Positions 15,855-24,172 are shown, numbered from the stretch's first letter. The stretch: 64,000 nt of DNA from AC-32 sp963719275 (GCA_963719275.1 CAVRBT010000006.1:313074-377073), one strand, 5' to 3'. Notes: generated by a model not told the origin, from the sequence alone. Translations and numbers: made by a program.

Positions 15855-17768
15855 TCAACTCGCCAGATGATCCAGCCCCGCCGCGGGCAGCGCAGTCGCC
15901 GGTCGAAGCGGTGGCGGCGCCGGCACGACGGTCGCCCCGGGGTCGGCGAGCTTGTGGTTTGCGTTGAAGAACTCCTCCTGCGTGCGGAAAGCCGTCAAGA
16001 CGACCGGCGCGCCGTTCGCGAACGGGACGGCCGCGCCGGTGACCATGAACATGTACCGCCCAGAGGACTTCGGGTCGGGAAACCCACGGTAGAGGCGGAA
16101 TGCCGAATCGTCCGCGAGCACTTCCTTGACTCGCTCCGCCTCGCTCGCTGCCTTGAGGCCGTAGGCGAAGATGCGCGTCCCGAGGCCGCGGAAGACCGAC
16201 TTCGCGATCGTGCTGATCTCCTGCGTCGCGAAGCAGAAGCCGAGCCCGAACTTGCGCGTGCGCCGGATCGCGACCGCCAGTTGCGCTGCGACAGAGTCTT
16301 CGTCTCCGACCTCGTGCTCGGAGGCGACCATGTGCGCCTCGTCGATGACGGCGATCGCGTTCACGCGAGCCGTCCGGTACTTGCCGAAAAAGGGCTTGTA
16401 GCGCCGGTACCTCCCGCGCCACTGCTCCGCCGCGTTGCCCTCCTGCTTGAGGACGTAGGCAAGGTGGGCGACGTCGAGCAGCGTCTGCACGAGCCGCTTC
16501 GTCACCAGCTCGTCGAAGCTCGAGTCGGCGCCGGCGAGGTTGACGATGACGATCTTGCCGTCAAAGAGAGCGGCCTCGACGAGCTCGCGCATCGACATGG
16601 GAGCAGAGGCGTACGCCTGGACCCGCTGCCAGATCGAGCGCAGGCGGCGTTCGGGCAGACCGCCTCCCGTGGCGAGGTTGAGAAACTCGTCCTGCTTCTT
16701 GTCCCGGCCGCTCGAGGCGTAGGCGGAAGCGCATGCCTCACAGATGGAGGCGATCGCATCCTCGTACGTGAGCTCGGCGAACGCGCCGTCGTTGAGCAGG
16801 TCGTCCAGCGTGTCCGCAATCGCACGCTCGCAGGCGTGACGCTTCTCGCCCGCACCGACCCCGAGCCGCTCGAGGAAGTGTTCGAGCCTCAAGGCAGCGG
16901 CGAGGTCCTTCGCCGCTTCGATCCGTAGGTCGCCGCGCGCGACACGAACGACGTCTGCGGGGTTGCGCCCGACCGCAGCGAAGGCTCGCGCGAGCGAGAA
17001 GTGCGGGCGGCCGTTCTCGTCCAGCCCGATCTCCATGCGCGAGAGGTCGCCGTCGTGGTCGAGGACGAACTGGCCCATCGCCTTGTGGCGCGCCCAGCCC
17101 GTCATCATGTGCCCCAGCAGCGAGGTCTTGCCCGTGCCGGAAGGGCCGAACATCCCGTAGTGACGCGCTTCCCCAGCGCCGTCCTCGCCGACATCGTTAT
17201 GGGGAAGAGCAAGCGCGAACAATGTCGGTCGGGCGAGGTAGCCGACTGCGAGAAGGCCACGGCCGCCCTGGATGAACTTCCGGATCATGGCGTCGTTGGC
17301 CATGTGCACATGCGTCCCCGTCGCGGGCAGCACCGAGAGAGCACTGGTCTTCTCGATGAGCTCGCCGTTCTCGTCAAGAACAACCGCATCGACGGGGAAG
17401 ACGCGGGCGATGCGGTGGTCAGCCCGGCCAGAGAGGCCGGGAACCTCAAGGTGCTGCCGCAGATAGGCCTTGAAGAGCGGCTGTTCGTGATGGTGGTTGC
17501 GCAGCTCGAGGTCACGCACCTGGCCGAGGACGATGTGCCGCTGTCGCTGGCCATCTGGAGTAGTCGTCTCCGCCTCAATGGTCACAAGAGCCTGCTGGAG
17601 ATGCAGGGCCTGGGTGCCGTCCCGCAGGACGACCCGGTACTCGTCCAGGCTCGTGGGCGAGTCGATCGCCCCGATTGCCTCGATGCCGGCGCTGAACTGG
17701 TTCGACGCGGGGAGCGCGCGAGGGGCCAGCGTGGCCTCATTGGAAATGGGTGGTTCGGGCTGCGTCAT
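15855..17768 (-). CDS. HerA-like hexameric DNA-translocating ATPase
   Basis: HerA is an FtsK/HerA-clade translocase that works with NurA nuclease. This 637-residue protein has an N-terminal beta-barrel-like region (~40-150), Walker A GPSGTGKTS (208-216), Walker B AIAVIDEAH (471-479) and a sensor/arginine region TRKFGLGFCFATQE. A Pro-rich tail ends it. Its ATG overlaps the stop of the NurA-like gene (ATGA). In bacteria HerA partners (NurA, SIR2, DUF4297) form anti-phage complexes; the neighbouring SLATT/CD-NTase pair supports such a role here. Confidence 0.87.
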   Translation of the reverse strand: MTQPEPPISNEATLAPRALPASNQFSAGIEAIGAIDSPTSLDEYRVVLRDGTQALHLQQALVTIEAETTTPDGQRQRHIVLGQVRDLELRNHHHEQPLFKAYLRQHLEVPGLSGRADHRIARVFPVDAVVLDENGELIEKTSALSVLPATGTHVHMANDAMIRKFIQGGRGLLAVGYLARPTLFALALPHNDVGEDGAGEARHYGMFGPSGTGKTSLLGHMMTGWARHKAMGQFVLDHDGDLSRMEIGLDENGRPHFSLARAFAAVGRNPADVVRVARGDLRIEAAKDLAAALRLEHFLERLGVGAGEKRHACERAIADTLDDLLNDGAFAELTYEDAIASICEACASAYASSGRDKKQDEFLNLATGGGLPERRLRSIWQRVQAYASAPMSMRELVEAALFDGKIVIVNLAGADSSFDELVTKRLVQTLLDVAHLAYVLKQEGNAAEQWRGRYRRYKPFFGKYRTARVNAIAVIDEAHMVASEHEVGDEDSVAAQLAVAIRRTRKFGLGFCFATQEISTIAKSVFRGLGTRIFAYGLKAASEAERVKEVLADDSAFRLYRGFPDPKSSGRYMFMVTGAAVPFANGAPVVLTAFRTQEEFFNANHKLADPGATVVPAPPPLRPATALPAAGLDHLAS

Positions 17769-18991
17769 GAACGCGCCTCCTCGTGGAGCCAGCGGACTAC
17801 TTCAAGCAGGGGCTCGTTCTCGCCGCTGGGGCTCGAGAACTCCCCTATGAGTTCGATCACGGACGCCTCGACCAGGGCGTCGAGGACATGGGCGACCGCC
17901 GACTTGGCGATCTGGTCGGCGAGCAGCTGGGGCATCGGCTCCGCGTGCTCGCCGTCACCGGCGAGTTCGACCGTGCCGAGCACCCGCTCGAGCAGCGCCT
18001 TATCGCGAGCGATCTGACGGTTCAGCTCCATTCGGAGCACCGGCCCCTCCGCGGCGCCATCGGGGCGCCGCGGCCGGAAGTAGACGACGTCGAGCCCGTA
18101 CCTCTCGTCGTCGGATCGGCCGACGCCAAACAGGTCGAGCAGTTGCTCCCGATCTGGGAAGCCGGCGCGATGGAAGAAGCGCTCGCGCTGCTTCCGGTCG
18201 GTCCGGTCTCCGGGTCCAAGGATGTCGCGGGGCGGGAGGTACTCACCCGGGCGAAGCACGGCGCGAAGCAGGACGCGGTCGCGCTGGGCCCGTGCTGCCA
18301 TCGCTTGTTGCTCGGTCGAGGTGAGGCCGATCCGCTGGTAGAGCTCGAAGGTGAACGCCTGAGCCTCGGCGACCTTCGGCAGCGCGATCACAGCCGCGTT
18401 CGAGAGGACGTGGAGCAGCGATCCCTCGGGGCCGAGATGGAGCCGGCAGTACCTCTGGAGCACCGCGCGGGTCATCGGAGTCTCGCTGCGTTCGAGGGCC
18501 AGCCACGCCCGCGCGGCGTTCTCCGCGAGCGAGAGGTACGAGTTGTCGAGGATCACCAGCTGGTCATTGCCGAGCGACTGGAGCGAGAGCAGTTCGGCTT
18601 CGAGCTGGTCGCGAGCGATTCGAGCGACTGCTTCCGTCTCGTAGCTGGCGTCAAGTTGCTCGACGACAGCTCGTGCATCCTCTGAACGGGTTGAGGACGT
18701 CTTGAATGCGACCACCATGAGCGTGGTCAGAGCCGCGGTGGTCTTCACCCGCGAAGCAGAGTCCACCCCGGCGAGCGAGAAGGATCGATCGATTGCGAGC
18801 TCAGGGTAGGTAGCGATCTCCGGCTCGAGCTCCTCTCGCAGCCGGGGCCGCAGCGAAACGATGAACTCGGCCAGGTCGCGTGCATGTCGACGGAGCGGCT
18901 CGACCTGACCGAGTACTGCTTCGGCCGCGGGAAGCTCGAGTTCCGGGAGAGGCTTGCTCTCGGCCACAGCGGTCGTCGTTGGATCGATCAT
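17765..18991 (-). CDS. NurA-like nuclease
   Basis: NurA is an RNase-H-fold 5'-3' nuclease bound by HerA. This 408-residue protein shows the order of NurA motifs: LAGVDSAS with Asp77 (motif I), Glu132 in DQLEAELL, LVILDNSYLSL with Asp149 (matching iLDGSL), and VYFRP...VLRMELN with Tyr304, Arg320 and Glu322. The variant DS/DN in place of DGS is noted. The ATG at 18991 has AGGAGAGGACG upstream; an extension to 19087 is unlikely. It is the first gene of the four-gene minus-strand cluster. Confidence 0.75.
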   Translation of the reverse strand: MIDPTTTAVAESKPLPELELPAAEAVLGQVEPLRRHARDLAEFIVSLRPRLREELEPEIATYPELAIDRSFSLAGVDSASRVKTTAALTTLMVVAFKTSSTRSEDARAVVEQLDASYETEAVARIARDQLEAELLSLQSLGNDQLVILDNSYLSLAENAARAWLALERSETPMTRAVLQRYCRLHLGPEGSLLHVLSNAAVIALPKVAEAQAFTFELYQRIGLTSTEQQAMAARAQRDRVLLRAVLRPGEYLPPRDILGPGDRTDRKQRERFFHRAGFPDREQLLDLFGVGRSDDERYGLDVVYFRPRRPDGAAEGPVLRMELNRQIARDKALLERVLGTVELAGDGEHAEPMPQLLADQIAKSAVAHVLDALVEASVIELIGEFSSPSGENEPLLEVVRWLHEEARS

Positions 18992-19095
18992 CGTCCTCTC
19001 CTCGTTCGTCGTTGCGCTCACGGCGCCGGACTTTAGAGAGAGCGTCAGACGGCACAGCTCGCCGCGTAGGAGTTCACAGGGCAGCAAGCCCGCGT

Positions 19096-19265
19096 GTATC
19101 CACAGCTACGACCTATCCCGTAGAACCGTTTATCCCGCTTCTTGCGAACACTTTGGAGGCCGAGCTTCGGAGTTCGTGGCTCGCGCTACCAAGTCATCCA
19201 CAAATCCACAGGGGTGTAGCGCCGTCCCCACGAGGTTGTAGACAGGGTGGAGTGAAATTGTGGAT
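19096..19265. other. Divergent control region with four ATCCACA elements
   Basis: The 382-bp gap between the divergent NurA-like and coiled-coil genes contains ATCCACA at 19098-19104, 19196-19202 and 19204-19210, and its complement at 19259-19265. Each resembles the core of a DnaA box (TTATCCACA); one reads GTATCCACA and one TCATCCACA. This could be a regulator-binding array or a relic replication origin. No ORF is supported in the gap. Confidence 0.5.
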
Positions 19266-19373
19266 CGACGACCACGGTTTTCGACAGGGCCGTCCCCAGG
19301 TTGAGTGGCTCTTTCTGGGGCGTCCAAGCCGGTCAACTCGACAAGCGCCGGCCTAACAGGAAGGATCAAGCCG

Positions 19374-20099
19374 ATGGCAACTCCCGAGCCCCTCGCCCCC
19401 TCCAAGCGCCTTCGAACCGCAGCGCTCGCAGAGCGCGACCGACTCCTGCGTGACCTCGACCGGACCGACAAACGCATCTCGGCCCTTCGCAACGAACTCG
19501 CGGAAGCGGAACGGAACGCCGGGGACATTCGCCGCCAGTTGGCCCTTCTTGCCCAGCTTGCACATGACGAGGAACAGGACTCCGCGTTCCCGGTTCAGCG
19601 CAGCTTGAGAGCGGTCGAGCCCGCCATCGGGGACGCTGTCCCCGAGTACGAGGCACCGCCACGCGGATACCTCCGCGGTGCCGACATCCGCGTCGCCGCG
19701 GTCCGCATCCTCGCGAGCACTGAGAGTCCAGCGAGTCCCATCCACTACAGCGAGTGGTACGGCCTCCTGACTCGCGCCGGGTACGGGGTCGGAGGACGTG
19801 ATCCACAGGCAACATTCCTCACCCAGGTCGGTCGTTCGCCACTCGTCAAGCACACGGGCGAGCGCGGCTTCTATGCACTCGACCTGGACGCTCCACGCCG
19901 ACTCAGCGAGCAGCTTCACGAGCTTCACGGGGAGCTCGCCGGTCTGCATCAGGGGCAGCAGACGATCGAGGCGATCGCAACCGTGCGGGAGCGCCGCGCT
20001 GAGCTTACTGCCGAGTACGCGAAGGTAGAGCGCGAGCTCGAAGAGGCTACGATCGCGCTCGGGCTTGAGGCGAGCCAGCAGACGTCGGACGTCACCTAG
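19374..20099 (+). CDS. Coiled-coil protein with HARE-HTH-like winged helix
   Basis: 241 residues. An N-terminal coiled coil (RLLRDLDRTDKRISALRNEL) leads to a winged-helix domain of HARE-HTH type: RGADIRVAAVRIL, then PIHYSEWYGLLTRAGYGVGG, DPQATFLTQV and GFYALD. A second coiled coil (TVRERRAELTAEYAKVEREL) ends it. HARE-HTH domains occur in restriction and chromatin-linked proteins that sense modified DNA. The ATG at 19374 has AGGAAGG upstream. It is the first gene of a plus-strand operon divergent from NurA-HerA. Confidence 0.72.
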   Translation: MATPEPLAPSKRLRTAALAERDRLLRDLDRTDKRISALRNELAEAERNAGDIRRQLALLAQLAHDEEQDSAFPVQRSLRAVEPAIGDAVPEYEAPPRGYLRGADIRVAAVRILASTESPASPIHYSEWYGLLTRAGYGVGGRDPQATFLTQVGRSPLVKHTGERGFYALDLDAPRRLSEQLHELHGELAGLHQGQQTIEAIATVRERRAELTAEYAKVERELEEATIALGLEASQQTSDVT

Positions 20100-20147
20100 A
20101 GGCGCAAGCTTCCTAGAGCCTCATCAGCCACGCCTTAGCCTTTGAAC

Positions 20148-20582
20148 ATGGCTGAGAGCCGGTGGTCCGATGAGCACACTTGGGTCGCGCGACTGAACGA
20201 CGACCGTGAGACGCTGCAAGCCCGTCTGACCCCTGACCAGATGCGCGAACTCGGCCGGCTCGTCGCCATGATCGACGACCCTGTCCAGGCCGACTTCCTG
20301 GTCGTCTACGGCTCCGTCGCTCGAGACACACACCGGGAAGATTCCGACATCGACATCTACTTCGAGGCCACCTACCTACCGCGGAGGATCAATATCCGCG
20401 AGCAGGGGCCTGGGCGGCTCTTCCACGGATACGGGATGCCCCAGGGTGTGCTCCTCGACAACCTCAGATCGGGCAAGGACTTTGCCTTCTCGCTCATCGA
20501 CGAAGCTCTTGTGTTCGTCGACCGCGGTCCGTTCCGGGCGCTCCTGACTGCACACGACGAAGAAGAGCTGACCGAAACCTGA
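20148..20582 (+). CDS. Small nucleotidyltransferase-domain protein (MNT-like)
   Basis: 144-residue protein with an intact minimal Pol-beta motif: YGSVARDTHREDSDIDIYF, where Gly-Ser and the two Asp of SDIDI form the metal site. An N-terminal helix (LTPDQMRELGRLVAMI) precedes it. Such MNT domains act as AMPylating antitoxins of HEPN partners or as antibiotic-type nucleotidyltransferases; no HEPN motif is found nearby. ATG at 20148 chosen over a TTG two codons upstream. A short palindromic hairpin follows its stop. Confidence 0.78.
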   Translation: MAESRWSDEHTWVARLNDDRETLQARLTPDQMRELGRLVAMIDDPVQADFLVVYGSVARDTHREDSDIDIYFEATYLPRRINIREQGPGRLFHGYGMPQGVLLDNLRSGKDFAFSLIDEALVFVDRGPFRALLTAHDEEELTET

Positions 20583-20585
20583 GCG

Positions 20586-20620
20586 ATCCCTCGTTCGAGG
20601 GATAGGCGAACGTACGTTCG
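20586..20620. promoter_or_regulatory. Two adjacent palindromes before the second coiled-coil gene
   Basis: ATCCCTCG-TT-CGAGGGAT (20586-20603, 8-bp arms) is followed by the perfect 14-bp palindrome CGAACGTACGTTCG (20607-20620), whose last base directly precedes the ATG at 20621. The first may be a terminator or operator; the second is placed like an autoregulatory operator for the winged-helix protein it precedes. Confidence 0.6.
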
Positions 20621-21199
20621 ATGGCTAATTTGGCGCCATGCCAGAAATTGTCTTGGTTGCCAACGAAGGACATTGCCACTACTCTCGCCCGCAACATCGT
20701 GACGAGCGCCAGCCAACGCAAGCGTTTGAGAGCGGACCTACTGCGCCACATCCGTCGGCTCGAGGAGGTGCGGGACGACCTCGAGCAGGCGATAGCCACC
20801 AAGGACGAGCGCATCGCCAGGATCGACGGGCGCGTGCAGTCGCTGCAAGAGCGACGCAGCCACGAGGCGGCCGAGCGCGACAAACTCGCGGGGCTCCGGC
20901 CGCGGCTCGAATCGATGCTCGAAGGGATACGCGCCGACAGCGAAGCGGCAGGTCTTCCGCTGCCAGAGCGAACACCACATTCAACCCGCGGTCGCGTCGG
21001 CATCAGGTCGCCGATCCTGCAACTGGTGGACAACGCCGAGGGCGGGACCGCACCGATCGACGTGACGCGGCGTTTGCCCGAACTCGGTGTGGCGGCGAGC
21101 GCCGGCCACGTGAGTCGCACGATGGCGCGGATGGCAAGAGACGGCGAGCTCGAGCGGCTCCGCCACGGCCGATACCGACTGCCCCAGGGGACGGACTGA
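20621..21199 (+). CDS. Coiled-coil/winged-helix protein
   Basis: 192 residues: a long coiled coil (~35-110; RHIRRLEEVRDDLEQAI and repeated heptads) followed by a C-terminal winged helix (PILQLVDNAEGGTAPIDV, then VSRTMARMARDGELERLRHGRY). Architecture resembles the gene at 19374, though sequence similarity is low. No RBS is visible; the ATG abuts a 14-bp palindrome, suggesting leaderless translation. It lies 8 bp before the DDE-transposase-like gene and may guide or regulate it. Confidence 0.65.
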   Translation: MANLAPCQKLSWLPTKDIATTLARNIVTSASQRKRLRADLLRHIRRLEEVRDDLEQAIATKDERIARIDGRVQSLQERRSHEAAERDKLAGLRPRLESMLEGIRADSEAAGLPLPERTPHSTRGRVGIRSPILQLVDNAEGGTAPIDVTRRLPELGVAASAGHVSRTMARMARDGELERLRHGRYRLPQGTD

Positions 21200-21207
21200 G
21201 CTAGCCG

Positions 21208-22953
21208 ATGCTCAGGATGCGGTTCAAGGAGCCCCTCGAGTTCCCGCCGCGCCCTGACCGCAGGTTCGATCCCGTCTACCAGCGTGTGCTCAAGGAGCTG
21301 ATCGCAGCTGACGAGAAGGATCAGCCGATCAAACCGACGAGGAAGAGCGGCCTCGACGATGAGCTGAAGCTGCACCTGTGGCTCGACCTGCTTGAGCACA
21401 AGGGCCTGGTCGTCGACCGCAAACTCTTCGCTGACACTTACGAGCGCACACGCCAGCAGCTGATGGCGCCGGAGGTCATCGAACGGATGGAGGCTGTCTG
21501 TGCTGCCTGGTCGCAGCCGGAAGGACAGGCGGCCTGGGAGCGCTGGGCGCCGCCGGCCGATGCACGCGACGACACCACCCCCTACGAGTCGGCGAAGGCG
21601 GTGATGGCCGTCACCGCCAGCATGGGCGACACCTGGGTGAAGAAGGGTCGCCAGCGGCTGCGCGACTCGCAGCTGGCGGGCGAGACCTTCAGCGCGCTCT
21701 CGCGGGCGACGACCAGGGGCGCGAAGCTGCCGGGCTCAGGGCCGCTCGCGGTGCGCGAGTACTCGGCCGTTACGCGTGCCATCAAAGGGCTGATCGGCGA
21801 GGAGACGCCTCTCTTTTTGCAGCAGATGTGCGTCGACGTCGTGCGCGAGCTCGCGCAGATGTTCCCGGAGCTGCCGATCGGACGTTGGGTCTCGATCGAT
21901 GCCCAGATGGTCGCCGCCTGGACGGAACAGGTCAGCGGCAACGTCCGTGGCCAGCCGAATCCCGAACGGGAGGCGTACCTGACGCGACGCTGCCCGGAAG
22001 CCGGCTATCGGGCGTACGGCTACGACGCGCAGGGCATCGGCGATCCCGCAGAGCGAGCCACTGTCCGCAACATCAAGGACGTCCGCGGCTACCTGCAAGT
22101 ACTGGTAACCGAGACAATCACGGGCTTGCCGCTCGTTGGGCTGCTCGCCAACGCCAAGACGACGTACGAGCCGGCCACCCTGCGCCCGCTGCTGTTGCGG
22201 CTCTACGGGATGTGGCCGGACATCCCGCTCGAGGGCGTGATTGGCGACAAGCTCTACGACACTCGAGAGGCCTGCCTGACGTGCGAGCTCGATTTCGGGC
22301 TCACGCCTGTGTTCATCCGTCAGTCGAGGCATGCGGAGCTGGGCGGTCTCATCTTCCAGGCCGACGAGCACAAGACGATCGCTTGGATGGACGGCTGGGG
22401 AGTCGCGTACTGCCGTGAACACCGGCTACCCATGAAGATGGAGCAGCTCGAGCGGCCGGACCGCGCCGGCCTTGCGCCGGGCGAGACTGCCGACGCCCGG
22501 GGCTTGCGTTACCGCTTCAAGTGCACGGCGCCCGACCCGTGCGCTCGCGCGAGCGTCGCAGTCACGACGCGTACGCCCGGCGGCCGAGAAACGGCGATCG
22601 CCAGTGCGCTCGTCCGTCTCCCCCACCACCATCTTTCCGGACGACCGGAGTTCTTCGCGCTCCGCCAGGCGCTCCAGGCCGTCCGCAACTCGGCGTCGGA
22701 GGCGGCCTTCTCGAGCCTCGTCCTTGGCTACGGACTGGGCGGCCGTGACAGCAAGCGACCTCGCGTTTTCGACCGCGAGGCCGTCGAGACCCTGCATTGG
22801 CTCGCCTTCGGCACGCGCAGCCTGATCATGTTGCTCGCGCACAGGATGTACGGCGATGAGGTACACGCCCATCTGGCGTCGCCCTTCAGACCAGCGCCGG
22901 CTGCCTACGCCCAGGTCGCGCGGTCGGTAAGAACCAAGGTCGGGCCGCGGTGA
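21208..22953 (+). CDS. DDE transposase-like protein (IS4/IS5 type), possibly domesticated
   Basis: 581 residues with a helical N-terminal region and an RNase-H-like DDE core: first Asp in WVSIDAQMVAAW, second Asp in GVIGDKLYDTREA, and a candidate Glu in NSASEAAFSSLVLGYGLGG. A Cys pair (CTAPDPC) lies in the insertion before the last motif. No terminal inverted repeats are visible at its ends and it is embedded in an operon (8 bp after the previous gene, GTGA overlap with the next), unlike a simple IS. It could be a mobile-element transposase or a co-opted one. Confidence 0.7.
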   Translation: MLRMRFKEPLEFPPRPDRRFDPVYQRVLKELIAADEKDQPIKPTRKSGLDDELKLHLWLDLLEHKGLVVDRKLFADTYERTRQQLMAPEVIERMEAVCAAWSQPEGQAAWERWAPPADARDDTTPYESAKAVMAVTASMGDTWVKKGRQRLRDSQLAGETFSALSRATTRGAKLPGSGPLAVREYSAVTRAIKGLIGEETPLFLQQMCVDVVRELAQMFPELPIGRWVSIDAQMVAAWTEQVSGNVRGQPNPEREAYLTRRCPEAGYRAYGYDAQGIGDPAERATVRNIKDVRGYLQVLVTETITGLPLVGLLANAKTTYEPATLRPLLLRLYGMWPDIPLEGVIGDKLYDTREACLTCELDFGLTPVFIRQSRHAELGGLIFQADEHKTIAWMDGWGVAYCREHRLPMKMEQLERPDRAGLAPGETADARGLRYRFKCTAPDPCARASVAVTTRTPGGRETAIASALVRLPHHHLSGRPEFFALRQALQAVRNSASEAAFSSLVLGYGLGGRDSKRPRVFDREAVETLHWLAFGTRSLIMLLAHRMYGDEVHAHLASPFRPAPAAYAQVARSVRTKVGPR

Positions 22954-23252
22954 GGACCCGACTCTGGCTGCTCAAACCGCGGGCGGACATCCTCGCGCAG
23001 CCCGCGCACCCGTGGCTGCCGCCGTACGAGAAGACGCACGCCGTCGTAGTCCGCGCCGTCGATGCCAGCCAGGCACGCCACTTCGCGCACGACGTATCCG
23101 GAAACGAGGGCCGCGGGGTCTACCGCCTGCTCGGTCTGGCCGAGGATGAAGTCGCCGTCAACGTCTGGCTGCGACCGGAATACACAGACTGCACCGTGCT
23201 CACGTACGCGGGCGAGCCCGGCGTGATCGTCCGCGATCGGTGGGAGGGTTAG
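22950..23252 (+). CDS. Small protein coupled to the DDE gene, unknown
   Basis: 100 residues from a GTG overlapping the stop of the transposase-like gene. Mixed alpha/beta composition, no cysteine clusters or membrane segment (MRTRLWLLKPRADIL start; TVLTYAGEPGVIVRDRWEG end). Tight coupling suggests a partner or accessory factor of the DDE protein. No family recognised. Confidence 0.6.
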   Translation: MRTRLWLLKPRADILAQPAHPWLPPYEKTHAVVVRAVDASQARHFAHDVSGNEGRGVYRLLGLAEDEVAVNVWLRPEYTDCTVLTYAGEPGVIVRDRWEG

Positions 23253-23345
23253 GCTCGAAGCGATGGCGACACGCAAGGAAGACTGGCAGCCAGCAGCACC
23301 GCTGCAGGCTGAAAACGAAGCCTGATTGGTGACGGGGCATACGCT

Positions 23346-24014
23346 GTGAGCGTGACGCAGCACCTGGTTGAAGGAGAGACGCTTGGTCGTCTGACCATTG
23401 CTGAACCCGGCGAGCGGTTGCGCCTTCAGAGGCGCGCGCGACTCTTGGCCTGGGGCGGGATCGCATGGCACTTCCTCGAGTTTGCGATCGCCCTGGGCGC
23501 CGGGATAGCCGCCGGGTCGATCGCGTTGATCGGTTTCGGCGCGGACAGCTTGATCGAGGCATTCGCTGGCTTCGTCGTCGTCTGGCTGTTCACCGGCGGC
23601 CGCCTTCACTCCACTACCGCCGAGCGCCGCGCGCAGCAATTGATCGCCGCGAGCTTCTTCGTGCTCGCAGCCTATGTTGGAGTCGAAGCCATCCGTTCGC
23701 TGGCCGGCGGCCACCACCCGGAGACAAGCTGGGTCGGGGTCGGGGTCGCCGCGGTCGCAGCGATCACAATGCCGCTCCTAGCACGGGCAAAACAGCGTGT
23801 CGGGAGCAGCCTGCACTCGTCGGCGACGGTAAAAGAGGGTGCCCAGAACATGGTCTGCGCTTACCTTTCGGTCGCCCTTCTCGTCGGCCTGCTCGCGAAC
23901 GCGCTCGCCGGCTTGTGGTGGGCCGACCCCGCTGCCGCCCTTGTGATTGCCGCTGTCGCGCTCAAGGAAGGGCGCGAAAGCTGGCGCGGCGACGGTTGCT
24001 GCGACGCCTGCTGA
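23346..24014 (+). CDS. Cation transporter, CDF-like family
   Basis: 222-residue integral membrane protein with five to six spans. Family marks: LIGFGADSLIEAFAGFVVVW (metal-site Asp in TM2), SAGGHHPE-like SLAGGHHPETSW, and KEGAQNMVCAYLSVALLVGLLAN ending in a C-terminal Cys pair (GCCDAC). Similar short CDF relatives are common in actinobacteria and probably export zinc or another divalent ion. It lacks the cytoplasmic C-terminal domain of classic CDF proteins. It sits just inside the right-edge repeats of the accessory block. Confidence 0.8.
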   Translation: MSVTQHLVEGETLGRLTIAEPGERLRLQRRARLLAWGGIAWHFLEFAIALGAGIAAGSIALIGFGADSLIEAFAGFVVVWLFTGGRLHSTTAERRAQQLIAASFFVLAAYVGVEAIRSLAGGHHPETSWVGVGVAAVAAITMPLLARAKQRVGSSLHSSATVKEGAQNMVCAYLSVALLVGLLANALAGLWWADPAAALVIAAVALKEGRESWRGDGCCDAC

Positions 24015-24023
24015 AGCCGCCTC

Positions 24024-24172
24024 CTACTGCAACCAAAGAGCCCGAGTCCGGTGGGCTACTGCAACTGAAACGCCCCCGTTTGGGATGGCTACTGCAACTA
24101 GAACGACTGCGTTTGGGATGACTCGCAAAAGGTGGCGATTTGCAGGGAAGACGCCCTAGGCGCCTACTGCAA
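24024..24172. repeat. CTACTGCAA repeat cluster at the right edge of the accessory block
   Basis: Four direct copies of CTACTGCAA start at 24024, 24056, 24089 and 24164. The middle two belong to 33-bp tandem units (24056-24088 and 24089-24121) identical at 27 of 33 positions and ending CGTTTGGGATG. Spacing of 32-33 bp is about three helical turns. Related AGTTGCA elements occur at 10499-10615, mostly in inverse orientation. No gene overlaps them. Confidence 0.75.

Noticed and set aside
21208..22953. Simple insertion sequence around the DDE gene
   Set aside because: No terminal inverted repeats or target duplication seen, and the gene is tightly packed between co-directional genes.
23262..23324. 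20-codon ORF (MATRKEDWQP start) between the small protein and the CDF gene
   Set aside because: No RBS, no recognisable product; likely chance.
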